From: Roseicyclus sediminis
Lineage (GTDB): Bacteria; Pseudomonadota; Alphaproteobacteria; Rhodobacterales; Rhodobacteraceae
Direction: 5' to 3'
DNA: 64,000 bases
NCBI RefSeq assembly: GCF_025515305.1
Contig: NZ_JAOPHT010000002.1
Coordinates: forward strand, 186,001-250,000
The position numbers were made by a program, and so were the translations under genes. Below the pieces are notes generated by a model. The model had not been told where the DNA came from and searched no databases. It worked only from the letters and a program-made list of their open reading frames with translations. Below are positions 55,191 to 64,000 of the stretch, in pieces; position 1 is the first letter of the stretch; every line of letters begins with the position of its first letter.

Positions 55191-56426
55191 GTGAGCGCGC
55201 CGTCGGACATCACGGCCCCGCCGGAGGCGCGCCGCCTCTCGCGCGGCGAGTTCATCGCGCTCATGGGCACGATCTTCGCGACCGTGGCCTTTTCCATCGA
55301 CGCGATGCTTCCGGCCCTGCCCGAGATCGCGGGCGAACTCACGCCCGAGGATGCCAACCGCGCGCAGTTGATCCTGACGAGCTTCGTGCTCGGGATGGGC
55401 CTCGGCACGCTGATCGCGGGACCGTTGTCGGATGCGCTCGGGCGCAAGCGCGTGATCCTTCTGGGCGCCGCGCTCTACGTCCTCGGCGCCTGCCTCGCGC
55501 TCGTCGCGCCAAGCCTCGAACTGCTCTTGGCAGCGCGCCTCCTTCAGGGCCTCGGTGCGGCCGGACCGCGGGTCGTGGCGCTCGCGATGGTGCGCGACCT
55601 CTATTCGGGGCGCGCGATGGCGCAGATCGTGTCCTACGCGATGCTGATCTTCACGCTCTTTCCGGCCGTGGCACCCCTGATCGGTGCGGCGATCATCGCC
55701 GGGTTCGGCTGGCGGTCGATCTTCGTGGCGTTCCTCGTCTTTTCCGTCGTCTCCGTCGGCTGGCTCACGATCCGCCAACCCGAAACGCTCCCCCCTGTCG
55801 CGCGCCGTCCGCTGGCCGTGTCGCGGCTTCTGGCCGATGCGCGCGATGCGCTGTCCCATCGGCAGATGCAATTCTCGATCGTCGTCCAGACGCTGATATT
55901 CACCGCCCTTTTCGGGTCGCTCAGTTCCATTCAGCAGGTCTTCGACCAGACCTATGGACGGGCCGAAAGCTTTCCCCTGTGGTTCGCGCTGATCGCGCTT
56001 CTGGCGTCGCCAGCGGCCCCTCTGAACGGCGTTCTGGTCATGCGGCACGGGATGCGGTCGATGATCCGCGGCGCGCTCTGGCTCTCGGCCGGGTCTGCCT
56101 TCGTGACAGCGCTTTGGCTCGGTCTCATAGCGGGGCCCGGCGGCGGCTTTCCGGTCTATTTCCTTTGGGCCGTCACCGTTTTCGCAAGCGCGGCCTTCAC
56201 GATCGGCAACCTCAACGCGCTGGCGCTGGAGCCCCTGGGGCATATCGCGGGAATGGCCTCGTCGATCATGGGGTCGCTGGCGACGGTCGGCGGAGCGATC
56301 GGCGGTGCGATGATCGGGCAGCTTTATGACGGCACGGCCGTGCCCGTCGCGCTTGGCGTCGGCATATCGCTCAGCCTTGCGGGGCTCATCATGATCCGGA
56401 TGCCACGCGAGGGCGTGGACGCCTGA
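55191..56426 (+). CDS. Bcr/CflA-family MFS drug exporter
   Basis: A 411-residue major facilitator with 12 membrane spans. The family signature GPLSDALGRKRVILLGAALYVLG follows span 2, and LLQGLGAAGPRVVALAMVRDLY is the Bcr/CflA block. It should export small drugs or metabolites by proton antiport. The start is taken as GTG at 55191, since no ATG lies before the first span; no clear Shine-Dalgarno is seen. It follows the DsbA-like gene. Confidence 0.85.
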   Translation: MSAPSDITAPPEARRLSRGEFIALMGTIFATVAFSIDAMLPALPEIAGELTPEDANRAQLILTSFVLGMGLGTLIAGPLSDALGRKRVILLGAALYVLGACLALVAPSLELLLAARLLQGLGAAGPRVVALAMVRDLYSGRAMAQIVSYAMLIFTLFPAVAPLIGAAIIAGFGWRSIFVAFLVFSVVSVGWLTIRQPETLPPVARRPLAVSRLLADARDALSHRQMQFSIVVQTLIFTALFGSLSSIQQVFDQTYGRAESFPLWFALIALLASPAAPLNGVLVMRHGMRSMIRGALWLSAGSAFVTALWLGLIAGPGGGFPVYFLWAVTVFASAAFTIGNLNALALEPLGHIAGMASSIMGSLATVGGAIGGAMIGQLYDGTAVPVALGVGISLSLAGLIMIRMPREGVDA

Positions 56427-56429
56427 CGC

Positions 56430-57206
56430 TCACTCCGCCGGGGCGGCCGCCACCTGACTGCCGCGCGCCGTGCGGGAAACGTCCCGGCTCCACCACCAGG
56501 CGACCACCAGGACATTCGGCACCCAGCAGGTCCAGCCGATATAGGGGAAGATCACGTCTTCCTCGAAGAACAGCCGCCCGATGGGCAGTTGCAGGCGGAA
56601 GCTGACGGCGCCGAAGCAGAGCGCGGCCATCATCACCATCCAGCGGCGGTGGCGTTCGCGGTCGCCCTTCCTGATCCACCAGATGCCCATGACGAGGGCG
56701 ACGAACCAAGCGACCGAGCCGAGCGCGAAGCCGATCTCGGACCACATCGGGTAGTCCATGTTGAACGAGATCGGCGGCGTCGTCAGCGCCGCGATCGCCA
56801 CGATCGGGACCAACGCCCAGCCCAGATAGACGTGCTTGCGCCGGTCGCCGCGCCGCCACATCCGGCTGACCTGCAGGGGGATGAGAAGAACGGCGAGGCC
56901 GCCGAAGATCATGTGCACGGCAAGCGTTCCGCCCACGTTGGCGATGTGATGCGCGACATGGTCGGCGCCGCGGCGGATGCCCTCGTCCACGAAGGCCCAC
57001 CAGGCGGTCGGCAAACCGTCCTGCAGCGACGGGAAAAACCCGTACCAGAGGCCCGCGGGCACGAACTTGAAGGCCGAGACGGCCGACAGGAACGAGAAGA
57101 AGAGAAAGGCGTACCAGCCCCATTTCGGCATGCGGCGCGGCGCGTCCCCCGGACGTCCGGCCCGGACGGACGTTTCAGTCGCGCCCTCGGCGGTGGTTCT
57201 GCTCAT
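56430..57206 (-). CDS. DUF2306 family membrane protein
   Basis: A 258-residue integral membrane protein with about seven spans. Family features are AVHMIFGGLAVLLIPLQVSR and RRKHVYLGWALV, and the later ERHRRWMVMMAALCFGAVSFR, typical of DUF2306 proteins. The conserved His residues (H-region DHVAHHIANVGGTLAVH) suggest a possible haem or metal site, but this is not shown. The function is unknown. It converges with the MFS gene. Confidence 0.82.
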   Translation of the reverse strand: MSRTTAEGATETSVRAGRPGDAPRRMPKWGWYAFLFFSFLSAVSAFKFVPAGLWYGFFPSLQDGLPTAWWAFVDEGIRRGADHVAHHIANVGGTLAVHMIFGGLAVLLIPLQVSRMWRRGDRRKHVYLGWALVPIVAIAALTTPPISFNMDYPMWSEIGFALGSVAWFVALVMGIWWIRKGDRERHRRWMVMMAALCFGAVSFRLQLPIGRLFFEEDVIFPYIGWTCWVPNVLVVAWWWSRDVSRTARGSQVAAAPAE

Positions 57207-57280
57207 GGTTCCAACCCCACGTCTTGCGCGCGTTCCCTGCACCGGCCTTTATCGCAAAATGCGGGCGCGGCCAATCCCGG

Positions 57281-60200
57281 CTAGGTTTTCTGCGTGGCTG
57301 CATGTTGCGCGAGATCGCGGGCGATGGCGAAGGCGCCCTTGATCTTGTCGGCCTCGCCGGTCCAGTCGCGGCGCACGACGATCTTGTTGTCCCTGACCTT
57401 GGCCAATCCCTTCTGCTCCTGCACGAACTCCACGAGGCCGGCGGGATTGGGAAACTTGTCCATGTGGAACTGGATCGTCGCGCCCTTGGGGCCTGCGTCC
57501 AGCTTGGCGATGTGGGCGCGCTTGCACATCGCCTTGATACGCACCACCAGGAGCAGCGTGTTCACCTCGCGCGGCAGCGTGCCGAAGCGGTCGATCAGCT
57601 CGGCCGCGAACCCCTCGAGGTCCACCTTCGTCTCCAGCTGGCTGAGCCGCCGGTAGAGGCCGAGCCGCACGTCGAGGTCCGGCACGTAATCCTCGGGGAT
57701 GAGGACAGGCACGCCGAGGTTGATCTGCGGCGACCATTGCCCGTCGTCGCCCGGCAGTCCCTCGCCCTCGCCCGAGCGGATCTTGGCGATCGCCTCCTCC
57801 AGCATGGACTGGTACAGTTCGAAGCCCACTTCCCGCACATGGCCCGACTGCTCCTCGCCCACGATGTTGCCGGCGCCGCGGATGTCGAGATCCTGGCTGG
57901 CGATGGTGAAGCCCGCGCCGAGACTGTCGAGCGAGCCCAGCACGCGCAGACGCTTCTCGGCTGCAGGCGTCAGTTTTCCCCGTGGCTTGGTGGTCAGGTA
58001 GGCATAGGCGCGGGTCTTGGCGCGCCCCACCCGCCCCCGGATCTGGTAAAGCTGCGCCAGCCCGAACATGTCGGCGCGGTGGATGACCATGGTGTTGGCC
58101 GTGGGAATGTCGATGCCCGATTCCACGATCGTCGTGGCCAGGAGCACGTCGTACTTGCCGTCGTAGAAGGCGTTCATCCGATCGTCGAGTTCGCCCGCCG
58201 CCATCTGGCCATGTGCGGTGACGAAGGTCACCTCGGGCACCTGGTCGCGCAGGAAGGCCTCCACATCGGCCACATCCTCGATCCGGGGCACAACGTAGAA
58301 GGACTGCCCTCCGCGGTAATGCTCGCGCAGGAGCGCCTCGCGGATCGTGACCGCGTCGAACTCGCTCACGTAGGTGCGGATCGCCAGCCGGTCGACGGGC
58401 GGCGTGCCGATCATGCTGAGGTCGCGCACGCCCGAGAGCGACATTTGCAGCGTGCGCGGGATGGGCGTGGCCGAGAGCGTCAGGACATGCACCTCCGAAC
58501 GCATCTCCTTCAGCCGTTCCTTGTGGCCGACGCCGAAGCGCTGCTCCTCGTCGATGACGAGCAGGCCGAGATTGTGGAAGCGGATGCCCTTGGCCAGCAA
58601 CGCATGGGTGCCGACCACGATATCGACAGACCCGTCGGCGAGGCCCTTGCGCGTGTCGGCCGCCGCCTTCTGCCCGACGAAACGGGAGAGCTGCCGGACG
58701 TTGACGGGGAAGCCCCGGAAACGGTCCGCGAAGGTCTTGGCGTGCTGACGCGCCAGCAGCGTCGTGGGCGCGATGACGGCGACCTGCAACCCCTGCGCGG
58801 CGGCGACGAAGGCCGCGCGCATGGCGACCTCGGTCTTGCCGAACCCTACGTCGCCCACGATCAGACGGTCCATGGGCCGGCCGCGCTCGAGGTCCTCCAG
58901 CACGTCGGCGATCGCGGTCAGCTGGTCGTCCGTCTCCTCGTAGGGAAAGCGCGCGCAGAAGGCCTCCCACATGTCGCCGGGGGGCTCCAGGATCGGGGCC
59001 GAGCGCAGCTCACGCTCGGCGGCAATGCGGATCAGCTTGTCGGCGATCTGCCGGATGCGTTCCTTGAGCTTGGCTTTCTTCGCCTGCCAGGCCCCGCCGC
59101 CGAGCCTGTCGAGAAGCCCCTCGTCATGGCCATAGCGGCTGAGCAGTTCGATGTTCTCGACCGGAAGATAGAGGCGGTCGCCGCCGGCATATTCCAGCGC
59201 GAGGCATTCATGGGGGGCGCCCATCGCGGTGATGGTTTCCAGCCCCTTGTAGCGTCCTACCCCATGGTCGACATGAACGACGAGATCACCGGGCGACAGG
59301 GTCTGCGCCTCGGTCAGGTAGTTCTCGGCCCGCTTCGTCTTGCGCGTGCGCCGGATCAGCCGGTCGCCAAGCACGTCCTGCTCGGAGATGACGGTCAGAC
59401 CCTTGCCGGTGAAGCCCTGCTCCAGCGGCCACACGCCAAGGTGGAGAGGCAGCGGGAAAGCCGGCTTTTCCGCACCGGATTTGCCGGCGAACCCGCCCCC
59501 GGATATGCCGCGCGCGTCGTCGATCAGGGCGAAATCGGAAAGTCCCTGGTCCTCCAAAAGGCCCTTCAGCCGTTCGCGCGCGCCCTCGGACCAGGACGCC
59601 ACGACCACCGCGCTGTCCCCGCGAGACGCGCGAACATGATCCGCCAGTGCCCCGAAAAGGTTCAACTTCTCGCTTTGACGTTCCGGCGCGAAGTCCCGCC
59701 CGACACGGCCGCCCGCGTCGATGACGCCCGGTCCGGGCGCCTGCCTGAGCGGCGAGAACTGCACCACACGCCGTCCCTCGAGGCAGGCATCCCAGGCCGC
59801 CTCGTCGAGGTAGAGCTCGCCCGGCGGCACGGGTTTGTAGACTGTGTCGAGCCGCCCCTTCTGGGTCAGCGCGGTCTTTCGGGTGTCGTACTGGTCGGCG
59901 ATCATGTCCCACCGCGCGATGCGCTGCGGCGTGGTCTGGTCGTCGAGGGTCACCGTCGCCCCCGGAAGGTAGTCGAACAGCGTTTCCAGACGGTCGTGGA
60001 AATAGGGCAGCCAGTGCTCCGCGCCCTGATGCTTGCGGCCCGCGCTGATCGCTTCGTAAAGCGGGTCGTCGGTGCCGGCCGCGCCGAACTCGATCCTGTA
60101 ATTCTGCCGAAAGCGCGTGATCGCGGCATCGTCGAGGATGACCTCGGAGACGGGCGCGAGCTCCACACGCTGCAGCGCTTCGGTGGTTCGCTGGCTGACC

Positions 60201-60793
60201 GGATCGAACCGGCGCGCGCCGTCCAGCACGTCGCCGAAGAGATCGAGGCGCACCGGCGTCTCCTCGCCCGGCGGCCAGATGTCGATGATCCCTCCCCGTA
60301 CCGCGTAATCGCCCGGCTCCGTCACCGTGGGCGCCTGGGTGAAGCCCATCCGCACGAGAAAGCCCTTCAGCGCACCCTCGTCGATCCGCCCTCCGACCGT
60401 CGCCGTAAAGGCGGACGCCGCCAGAAGCTCGCGGGCGGGCACGTACTGCGTCGCGGCGTTCAGCGTCGTCAGGACGACGAAGCGCCCAGAAAGCCCCCGG
60501 GCGAGCGTGGCCAGCGTCGCCATCCGGGCCGCCGATATCTCGGGGTTCGGCGAAACCCGGTCATAGGGCAGGCAATCCCAGCCGGGAAAGCGCAGGACCG
60601 CGACGCCGGGATCGAAGAAGGCGAGCGCGCCGGCCATCGCCTCGGCGCGCTTGTCGTCGCGCGCGACATGAACGACGGGCCCCTCGCCGCGCGCCAGTTC
60701 GGCCAGCACGAGGGTGGCGTCGAAGCCTTCGGGCGCGCCGCCCGCAAGGATGCGGGTCGGTCCACCGGACTGGGTTTGGGAAGCGTCTGCCAT
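57281..60793 (-). CDS. mfd: transcription-repair coupling factor
   Basis: A 1170-residue translocase that removes RNA polymerase stalled at DNA damage and recruits UvrA. The N-terminal UvrB-like region is followed by the RNA polymerase-interacting domain (near ALEYAGGDRLYLPVENI), then the helicase core with Walker A GDVGFGKTEVA (about 643) and the DEEQ box (about 748), LSATPIPRTLQMSLSG, and the C-terminal TRCF domain. Length is normal. It is a single gene, convergent with nothing and followed downstream by DUF2306. Confidence 0.97.
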   Translation of the reverse strand: MADASQTQSGGPTRILAGGAPEGFDATLVLAELARGEGPVVHVARDDKRAEAMAGALAFFDPGVAVLRFPGWDCLPYDRVSPNPEISAARMATLATLARGLSGRFVVLTTLNAATQYVPARELLAASAFTATVGGRIDEGALKGFLVRMGFTQAPTVTEPGDYAVRGGIIDIWPPGEETPVRLDLFGDVLDGARRFDPVSQRTTEALQRVELAPVSEVILDDAAITRFRQNYRIEFGAAGTDDPLYEAISAGRKHQGAEHWLPYFHDRLETLFDYLPGATVTLDDQTTPQRIARWDMIADQYDTRKTALTQKGRLDTVYKPVPPGELYLDEAAWDACLEGRRVVQFSPLRQAPGPGVIDAGGRVGRDFAPERQSEKLNLFGALADHVRASRGDSAVVVASWSEGARERLKGLLEDQGLSDFALIDDARGISGGGFAGKSGAEKPAFPLPLHLGVWPLEQGFTGKGLTVISEQDVLGDRLIRRTRKTKRAENYLTEAQTLSPGDLVVHVDHGVGRYKGLETITAMGAPHECLALEYAGGDRLYLPVENIELLSRYGHDEGLLDRLGGGAWQAKKAKLKERIRQIADKLIRIAAERELRSAPILEPPGDMWEAFCARFPYEETDDQLTAIADVLEDLERGRPMDRLIVGDVGFGKTEVAMRAAFVAAAQGLQVAVIAPTTLLARQHAKTFADRFRGFPVNVRQLSRFVGQKAAADTRKGLADGSVDIVVGTHALLAKGIRFHNLGLLVIDEEQRFGVGHKERLKEMRSEVHVLTLSATPIPRTLQMSLSGVRDLSMIGTPPVDRLAIRTYVSEFDAVTIREALLREHYRGGQSFYVVPRIEDVADVEAFLRDQVPEVTFVTAHGQMAAGELDDRMNAFYDGKYDVLLATTIVESGIDIPTANTMVIHRADMFGLAQLYQIRGRVGRAKTRAYAYLTTKPRGKLTPAAEKRLRVLGSLDSLGAGFTIASQDLDIRGAGNIVGEEQSGHVREVGFELYQSMLEEAIAKIRSGEGEGLPGDDGQWSPQINLGVPVLIPEDYVPDLDVRLGLYRRLSQLETKVDLEGFAAELIDRFGTLPREVNTLLLVVRIKAMCKRAHIAKLDAGPKGATIQFHMDKFPNPAGLVEFVQEQKGLAKVRDNKIVVRRDWTGEADKIKGAFAIARDLAQHAATQKT

Positions 60794-60843
60794 CGCGTCG
60801 CCTCACCTACGCGCGCGGGGTTCGGTGTCAAGGGCAAGCGCCC

Positions 60844-61362
60844 TCAGCCGAGGGGCCCCACGGTCACGTTGGTGTACATGCCCCAGAAGGCCGTCAGGAA
60901 GATGAAGAGAACCCCGAGCCCCTGGACATACATCCGGTGGAGGCGCAACCGGCGCGCCACGTCGGAATAGCCGCTTGCCCGAAGCCGCCGCGCCGTGGAG
61001 ATCGTGATCGCGCCGACGAGGAGCGCGGGAAAGAGCAGCAGGAACACCGCCTGAAGGAACTCAACCCGGTAGACCCAGCCCGTCACGGCGAGCGCGGTCG
61101 TCAAGAAGGCCGCCATGCCGACGAGCACCGGCGCGGACTCGTCGGTCACCGCGAGGATTCGCGCGCCGTTGATCTCGGCGAGCGCCTGCATGTCGCGCCG
61201 CGCGCGCTCGTCGCCGCGCCGGGCGCGGGCGACGACGTGATAGGGTACGCCGAGCGTCCAGTGGGACATGGTCGACCACAGGATCGCGAGCACGATCCAG
61301 TACCAGAGATTCGAGAACGACCTAAGGTCGATCACTTCCGTCACGAGATCGAGGAAATCCAC
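60844..61362 (-). CDS. membrane protein of unknown function
   Basis: A 172-residue protein with about four membrane spans: near residues 17-33 (WYWIVLAILWSTMSHWTL), 75-92, 96-115 and 145-165. The block VIDLRSFSNLWYWI...ASHW-like marks a family common in Rhodobacterales, whose members are sometimes labelled a SufBCD component, a name nothing here supports. The start is GTG at 61362; the frame upstream does not look coding. 50 bases upstream of mfd on the same strand. Confidence 0.7.
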   Translation of the reverse strand: MDFLDLVTEVIDLRSFSNLWYWIVLAILWSTMSHWTLGVPYHVVARARRGDERARRDMQALAEINGARILAVTDESAPVLVGMAAFLTTALAVTGWVYRVEFLQAVFLLLFPALLVGAITISTARRLRASGYSDVARRLRLHRMYVQGLGVLFIFLTAFWGMYTNVTVGPLG

Positions 61363-61556
61363 GTCCGCTGCCGTCCCTTTAGCAGGCCAGTATCTTGACG
61401 GGCGGCACCATAGGTTGGCGTCCCGCGGGATGCCAGAGGCGAAAGGCACCCCCGGACGCTTTGCCGTATTGCGGCGGCATCCGGGCCATGTCACGGCTGT
61501 TCCCGTGGCGGCAGAGATGCCTGCCACAACACTGGAAAACAAGCGAAAGATCGAAG

Positions 61557-62555
61557 ATGTCCGCCACCCAGGCCACCTTTCCCGCCACGCGTTTCCGCCG
61601 CACCCGGGCGAGCGCGAGCCTGAGAAACCTCGTCCGCGAGACCGAACTGAGCGTGAACGACCTCATCTGGCCGGTCTTCGTGCGCGACGGCAGCGGGATC
61701 GAGGAGCCGGTGATCTCGATGCCCGGCGTGGTGCGCCGCTCCGTCGACCGCATCGTCGAGGCCGCGCGCGAGGCGCAGTCCCTCGGCATCCCGGCGATCT
61801 GCCTTTTTCCCTACACCGACCCGTCGCTGAAGACGGAACTCTGCGAGGAAGCCTGGAACCCCGACAACCTGTCGAACCGGGCGATCCGGGCGATCAAGGA
61901 CGCGGTGCCGGAGATCGCGGTCATGACCGACATCGCGCTCGACCCGTACAACGCCAACGGGCATGACGGGATCGTGCGCGACGGCGTGATCGTGAACGAC
62001 GAGACGGTCGAGGCGTTGGTGAAGATGGCGCTGGAGCAGGCCCGCGCGGGCGCCGACATCCTCGGGCCCTCGGACATGATGGACGGGCGGATCGGGGCGA
62101 TCCGGACCGCACTCGAGGCCGAGGGGCACACGAACGTGACGATCATGTCCTATGCCGCGAAGTTCGCCAGCGCCTATTACGGGCCGTTCCGCGACGCGGT
62201 CGGCGCATCGGGCGCGCTGAAGGGCGACAAGAAGACCTACCAGATCGACCCGGCCAATGCCCGCGAGGCGCTGCGCTGTGTCGAGCGCGATCTGATGGAG
62301 GGCGCGGACATGGTCATGGTCAAGCCCGGCCAGCCTTATCTCGACATGGTGACCCGCGTGAAGGAGGCCTTCGGCGCGCCCACCTATGCCTACCAGGTCT
62401 CGGGCGAATACGCGATGATCGAGGCGGCGGCGGCGAATGGCTGGATCGACGGCGAGCGCGTGATGCTGGAAAGCCTCATGTGCTTCCGGCGGGCGGGCTG
62501 TGACGGCGTGCTGACCTACTTCGCGCCGCGGGTGGCGCGGCTTCTGAACGGCTGA
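61557..62555 (+). CDS. hemB: delta-aminolevulinic acid dehydratase (porphobilinogen synthase)
   Basis: Second step of tetrapyrrole synthesis, joining two ALA to porphobilinogen. A 332-residue protein whose active-site lysines are in MSYAAKFASAYYGPFRDA (about K201) and MVMVKPGQPYLD (about K255). The zinc-binding cysteine triad found in E. coli and animals is absent: MTDIALDPYNANGHDG has Ala, Asp and Asp instead. R. capsulatus HemB is likewise known to lack zinc. Allosteric Mg2+ residues are present. Confidence 0.95.
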   Translation: MSATQATFPATRFRRTRASASLRNLVRETELSVNDLIWPVFVRDGSGIEEPVISMPGVVRRSVDRIVEAAREAQSLGIPAICLFPYTDPSLKTELCEEAWNPDNLSNRAIRAIKDAVPEIAVMTDIALDPYNANGHDGIVRDGVIVNDETVEALVKMALEQARAGADILGPSDMMDGRIGAIRTALEAEGHTNVTIMSYAAKFASAYYGPFRDAVGASGALKGDKKTYQIDPANAREALRCVERDLMEGADMVMVKPGQPYLDMVTRVKEAFGAPTYAYQVSGEYAMIEAAAANGWIDGERVMLESLMCFRRAGCDGVLTYFAPRVARLLNG

Positions 62556-62768
62556 GGCGGGCGCGGGCGGAAAGGCCGGCGTTGTCGGGGCTGATCTTGC
62601 CCGCCGACCCCATCCCTTGCGGTGCGATCGGCGGGAAACCGCAGAAGTTGTAGCGATGCCGGGTGACAGGCGCCTTCGACCTGCGTATGCTGGCACCAGA
62701 CAGTCCCGGCGCGAAACGACCGCGGGCGGCTGAGGCACAGGCAAGACAACCAGAGAGGCAGACAAGCC

Positions 62769-63326
62769 ATGACACGGCTTTCCCGGCGCAATTTCATCAT
62801 CGCAGGCGGCAGCCTTCCGCTTCTGGCGGCATGCGGCAACGGTCTCAATTCCGGCGGCGGGCAGCGCATCGACGCGCGCGTCGATGCCGCCCTCGACTTC
62901 ATGGTGCAGGAGGTGCCCGGCACCGGGCAGCTGGTGCAGGACGCCGCCGGCATGCTCGTCATGCCGCTGGTCACCGAGGCCGGTTTCGGCTTCGGCGGCT
63001 CCTACGGGCGCGGCGCGCTCAGGATCAACGGCACCACGGTCGACTACTACTCGGCCGCCTCGGGGTCCTTCGGCCTGCAGATCGGTGCGCAGCAGTATTC
63101 CCACACGCTCTTTTTCATGACCGAAGAGGCGCTGAGCAACTTCCGCAATTCGCCCGGCTGGTCGGCGGGCGCCGACGTGCGCTATGCCGTCAACGCCACG
63201 GGCGCGACGCTCGGGGTGGACACGACGGCGCTGCTCGATCCGGTGATCGCGGTGATCTACGGGCAGGCCGGCCTCATCGTCGGCGCCACGCTCGAAGGCA
63301 CGCGATACACCCGCATCCTCCCGTGA
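62769..63326 (+). CDS. SYLF/YSC84-type lipid-binding lipoprotein
   Basis: A 185-residue protein. The N-terminus MTRLSRRNFIIAGGSLPLLAAC has a lipobox ending in Cys22 and a twin-Arg pattern (SRRNFI), so it may be a Tat-exported lipoprotein. The rest matches the YSC84/SYLF domain (AGMLVMPLVTEAGFGFGGSYGRGAL, SASGSFGLQIGAQ-like), which binds phosphoinositides in eukaryotes. A role in envelope lipid binding is inference. Confidence 0.8.
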   Translation: MTRLSRRNFIIAGGSLPLLAACGNGLNSGGGQRIDARVDAALDFMVQEVPGTGQLVQDAAGMLVMPLVTEAGFGFGGSYGRGALRINGTTVDYYSAASGSFGLQIGAQQYSHTLFFMTEEALSNFRNSPGWSAGADVRYAVNATGATLGVDTTALLDPVIAVIYGQAGLIVGATLEGTRYTRILP

Positions 63327-63406
63327 TTTCCGCGCGGCCGGCGGTGGCTTGCATTTCCGGGCACGCCCGTTAGATCGGGCGCATCGTCCCCGGACCCCGA
63401 GGTGTC

Positions 63407-64000
63407 ATGGCCATCCTGCTGCGCTGGCTTCTGCGACTGGTGACCCTTGCCGTCGCGCTTTGCGTGGCGGGCATCGCCGTGGCCGGGTGGATCGCATCGC
63501 GGTCCATCCCCGACTACGAGGCCGAATGGCAGGTCGGCGGGATCACCGCACCCGTGGAGATCGTGCGCAACACGGCGGCCGTTCCGCATATCTTCGGGGC
63601 GACCGATGCCGATGTGTTCTACGGGCTGGGCTTCGTTCATGCGCAGGACCGCCTGTGGCAGATGCTGATGCTGCGGCGGACGGCACAGGGCCGGCTGTCC
63701 GAGATTTTCGGGCCGGCGACACTTCAGACCGACGACCTTCTCAGGCGGCTCGACCTCGATGGCCATGCCCGCGCCTCGCTCGACGCGCTGGAGCCCGAAA
63801 CGCTTGCCGCGCTCGAGGCCTATTCGGCGGGCGTCAACGCCTGGATCGGGCTGGTGGCCGAAGAGGCGCTGGGACGCGGCGCGCCGGAGCTGTTCCTATT
63901 CGAGCCCGAGATCGCACCCTGGCGGCCGGCCGATTCCGTCGCCGTGACGCTTGTCATGGCGCTGCAACTGGCCTCCCACCACGAGGAGGAGGTGCTGCGC
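63407..64000 (+). CDS. penicillin acylase family protein, 3' end cut by the window
   Basis: The open frame runs off the right edge after 198 codons. It begins MAILLRWLLRLVTLAVAL, a single membrane anchor or signal, and continues VEIVRNTAAVPHIFGATDADVFYGLGFVHAQDRLWQMLMLRRTAQGRLSEIFG (in parts), which is the N-terminal block of the penicillin acylase/aculeacin acylase (S45) family. The nucleophile Ser starting the beta chain lies beyond the window. It probably removes acyl groups from amides or acyl-homoserine lactones. Confidence 0.85.
   Translation, partial: MAILLRWLLRLVTLAVALCVAGIAVAGWIASRSIPDYEAEWQVGGITAPVEIVRNTAAVPHIFGATDADVFYGLGFVHAQDRLWQMLMLRRTAQGRLSEIFGPATLQTDDLLRRLDLDGHARASLDALEPETLAALEAYSAGVNAWIGLVAEEALGRGAPELFLFEPEIAPWRPADSVAVTLVMALQLASHHEEEVLR

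Noticed and set aside
57224-60970. A 1248-codon open frame opposite mfd
   Set aside because: Antisense to a complete, clearly recognised Mfd; long shadow frames are normal at this GC content.

Overview
The window looks like chromosomal DNA of a GC-rich alphaproteobacterium of the order Rhodobacterales (Rhodobacter/Roseobacter type). The grounds are the dusB(nifR3)-ntrB-ntrC-ntrY-ntrX-trkA-trkH-hfq-hflX order, an IspD-IspF fusion, a HemB without the zinc cysteines, a ribosomal protein L21 with a C-terminal helix-hairpin-helix tail, gene-transfer-agent style lysis genes, and four copies of an intergenic element typical of this order. No plasmid, prophage, insertion sequence or CRISPR array was seen. 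Most of the window is ordinary core genome.

Layout. 1-5.6 kb: end of a Sel1-repeat gene, two c-type cytochromes, hpt with a small membrane protein, a COQ10-like START protein, and a pncC-pgpA-ispDF cluster. 5.7-17.6 kb: nitrogen control and potassium uptake (dusB-ntrBC, ntrYX, trkAH, hfq, hflX); NtrC and NtrX both lack the sigma54-contacting GAFTGA motif. 17.6-29.9 kb: FadL-type porin, EamA exporter, beta-barrel protein, MazG, two M20 peptidases, flavin reductase, agmatinase, acyltransferase, MurI, CcmE, then an endolysin-holin pair preceded by a CtrA-like box. 30.2-38.7 kb: tRNA-Ser(CGA), rplU-rpmA, obgE-proB-(ABM protein)-proA, and a PLP enzyme of sulfur amino acid metabolism. 38.7-44.2 kb: PhoR-like kinase, aroQ coupled to a LuxR-type regulator, and the rpsB-tsf operon. 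44.4-50 kb: pseudouridine catabolism (PfkB kinase plus psuG), DUF502 and EamA membrane proteins, and a peptide-type solute-binding protein. 50-57.2 kb: a predicted small RNA, bdhA, patatin, XRE-cupin regulator, acyl-CoA ligase, DsbA-like protein, Bcr/CflA exporter and DUF2306 protein. 57.3-64 kb: mfd, hemB, a SYLF lipoprotein and the start of a penicillin acylase family gene.

How the parts work together. DusB-NtrBC and NtrYX are two linked two-component systems sensing nitrogen and probably redox or envelope state. TrkA and TrkH form one potassium uptake system. RplU/RpmA/ObgE serve the large ribosomal subunit, while RpsB/Tsf serve the small subunit and elongation. ProB and ProA make glutamate semialdehyde for proline. 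PfkB/PsuG break down pseudouridine. The endolysin and holin form a lysis module that, by analogy with Rhodobacter capsulatus, probably releases gene transfer agent particles.

The less ordinary signals are mostly non-coding: a predicted roughly 77-nt small RNA with its own promoter and terminator near 50.1 kb, a T-loop-capped hairpin in an AT-rich island near 40.5 kb, a structured region after the luxR gene near 42.1 kb, a nested inverted repeat in the fadL leader, and the four-copy repeat family. Positions and motifs were read by eye; promoter, RNA and start-codon calls are predictions.
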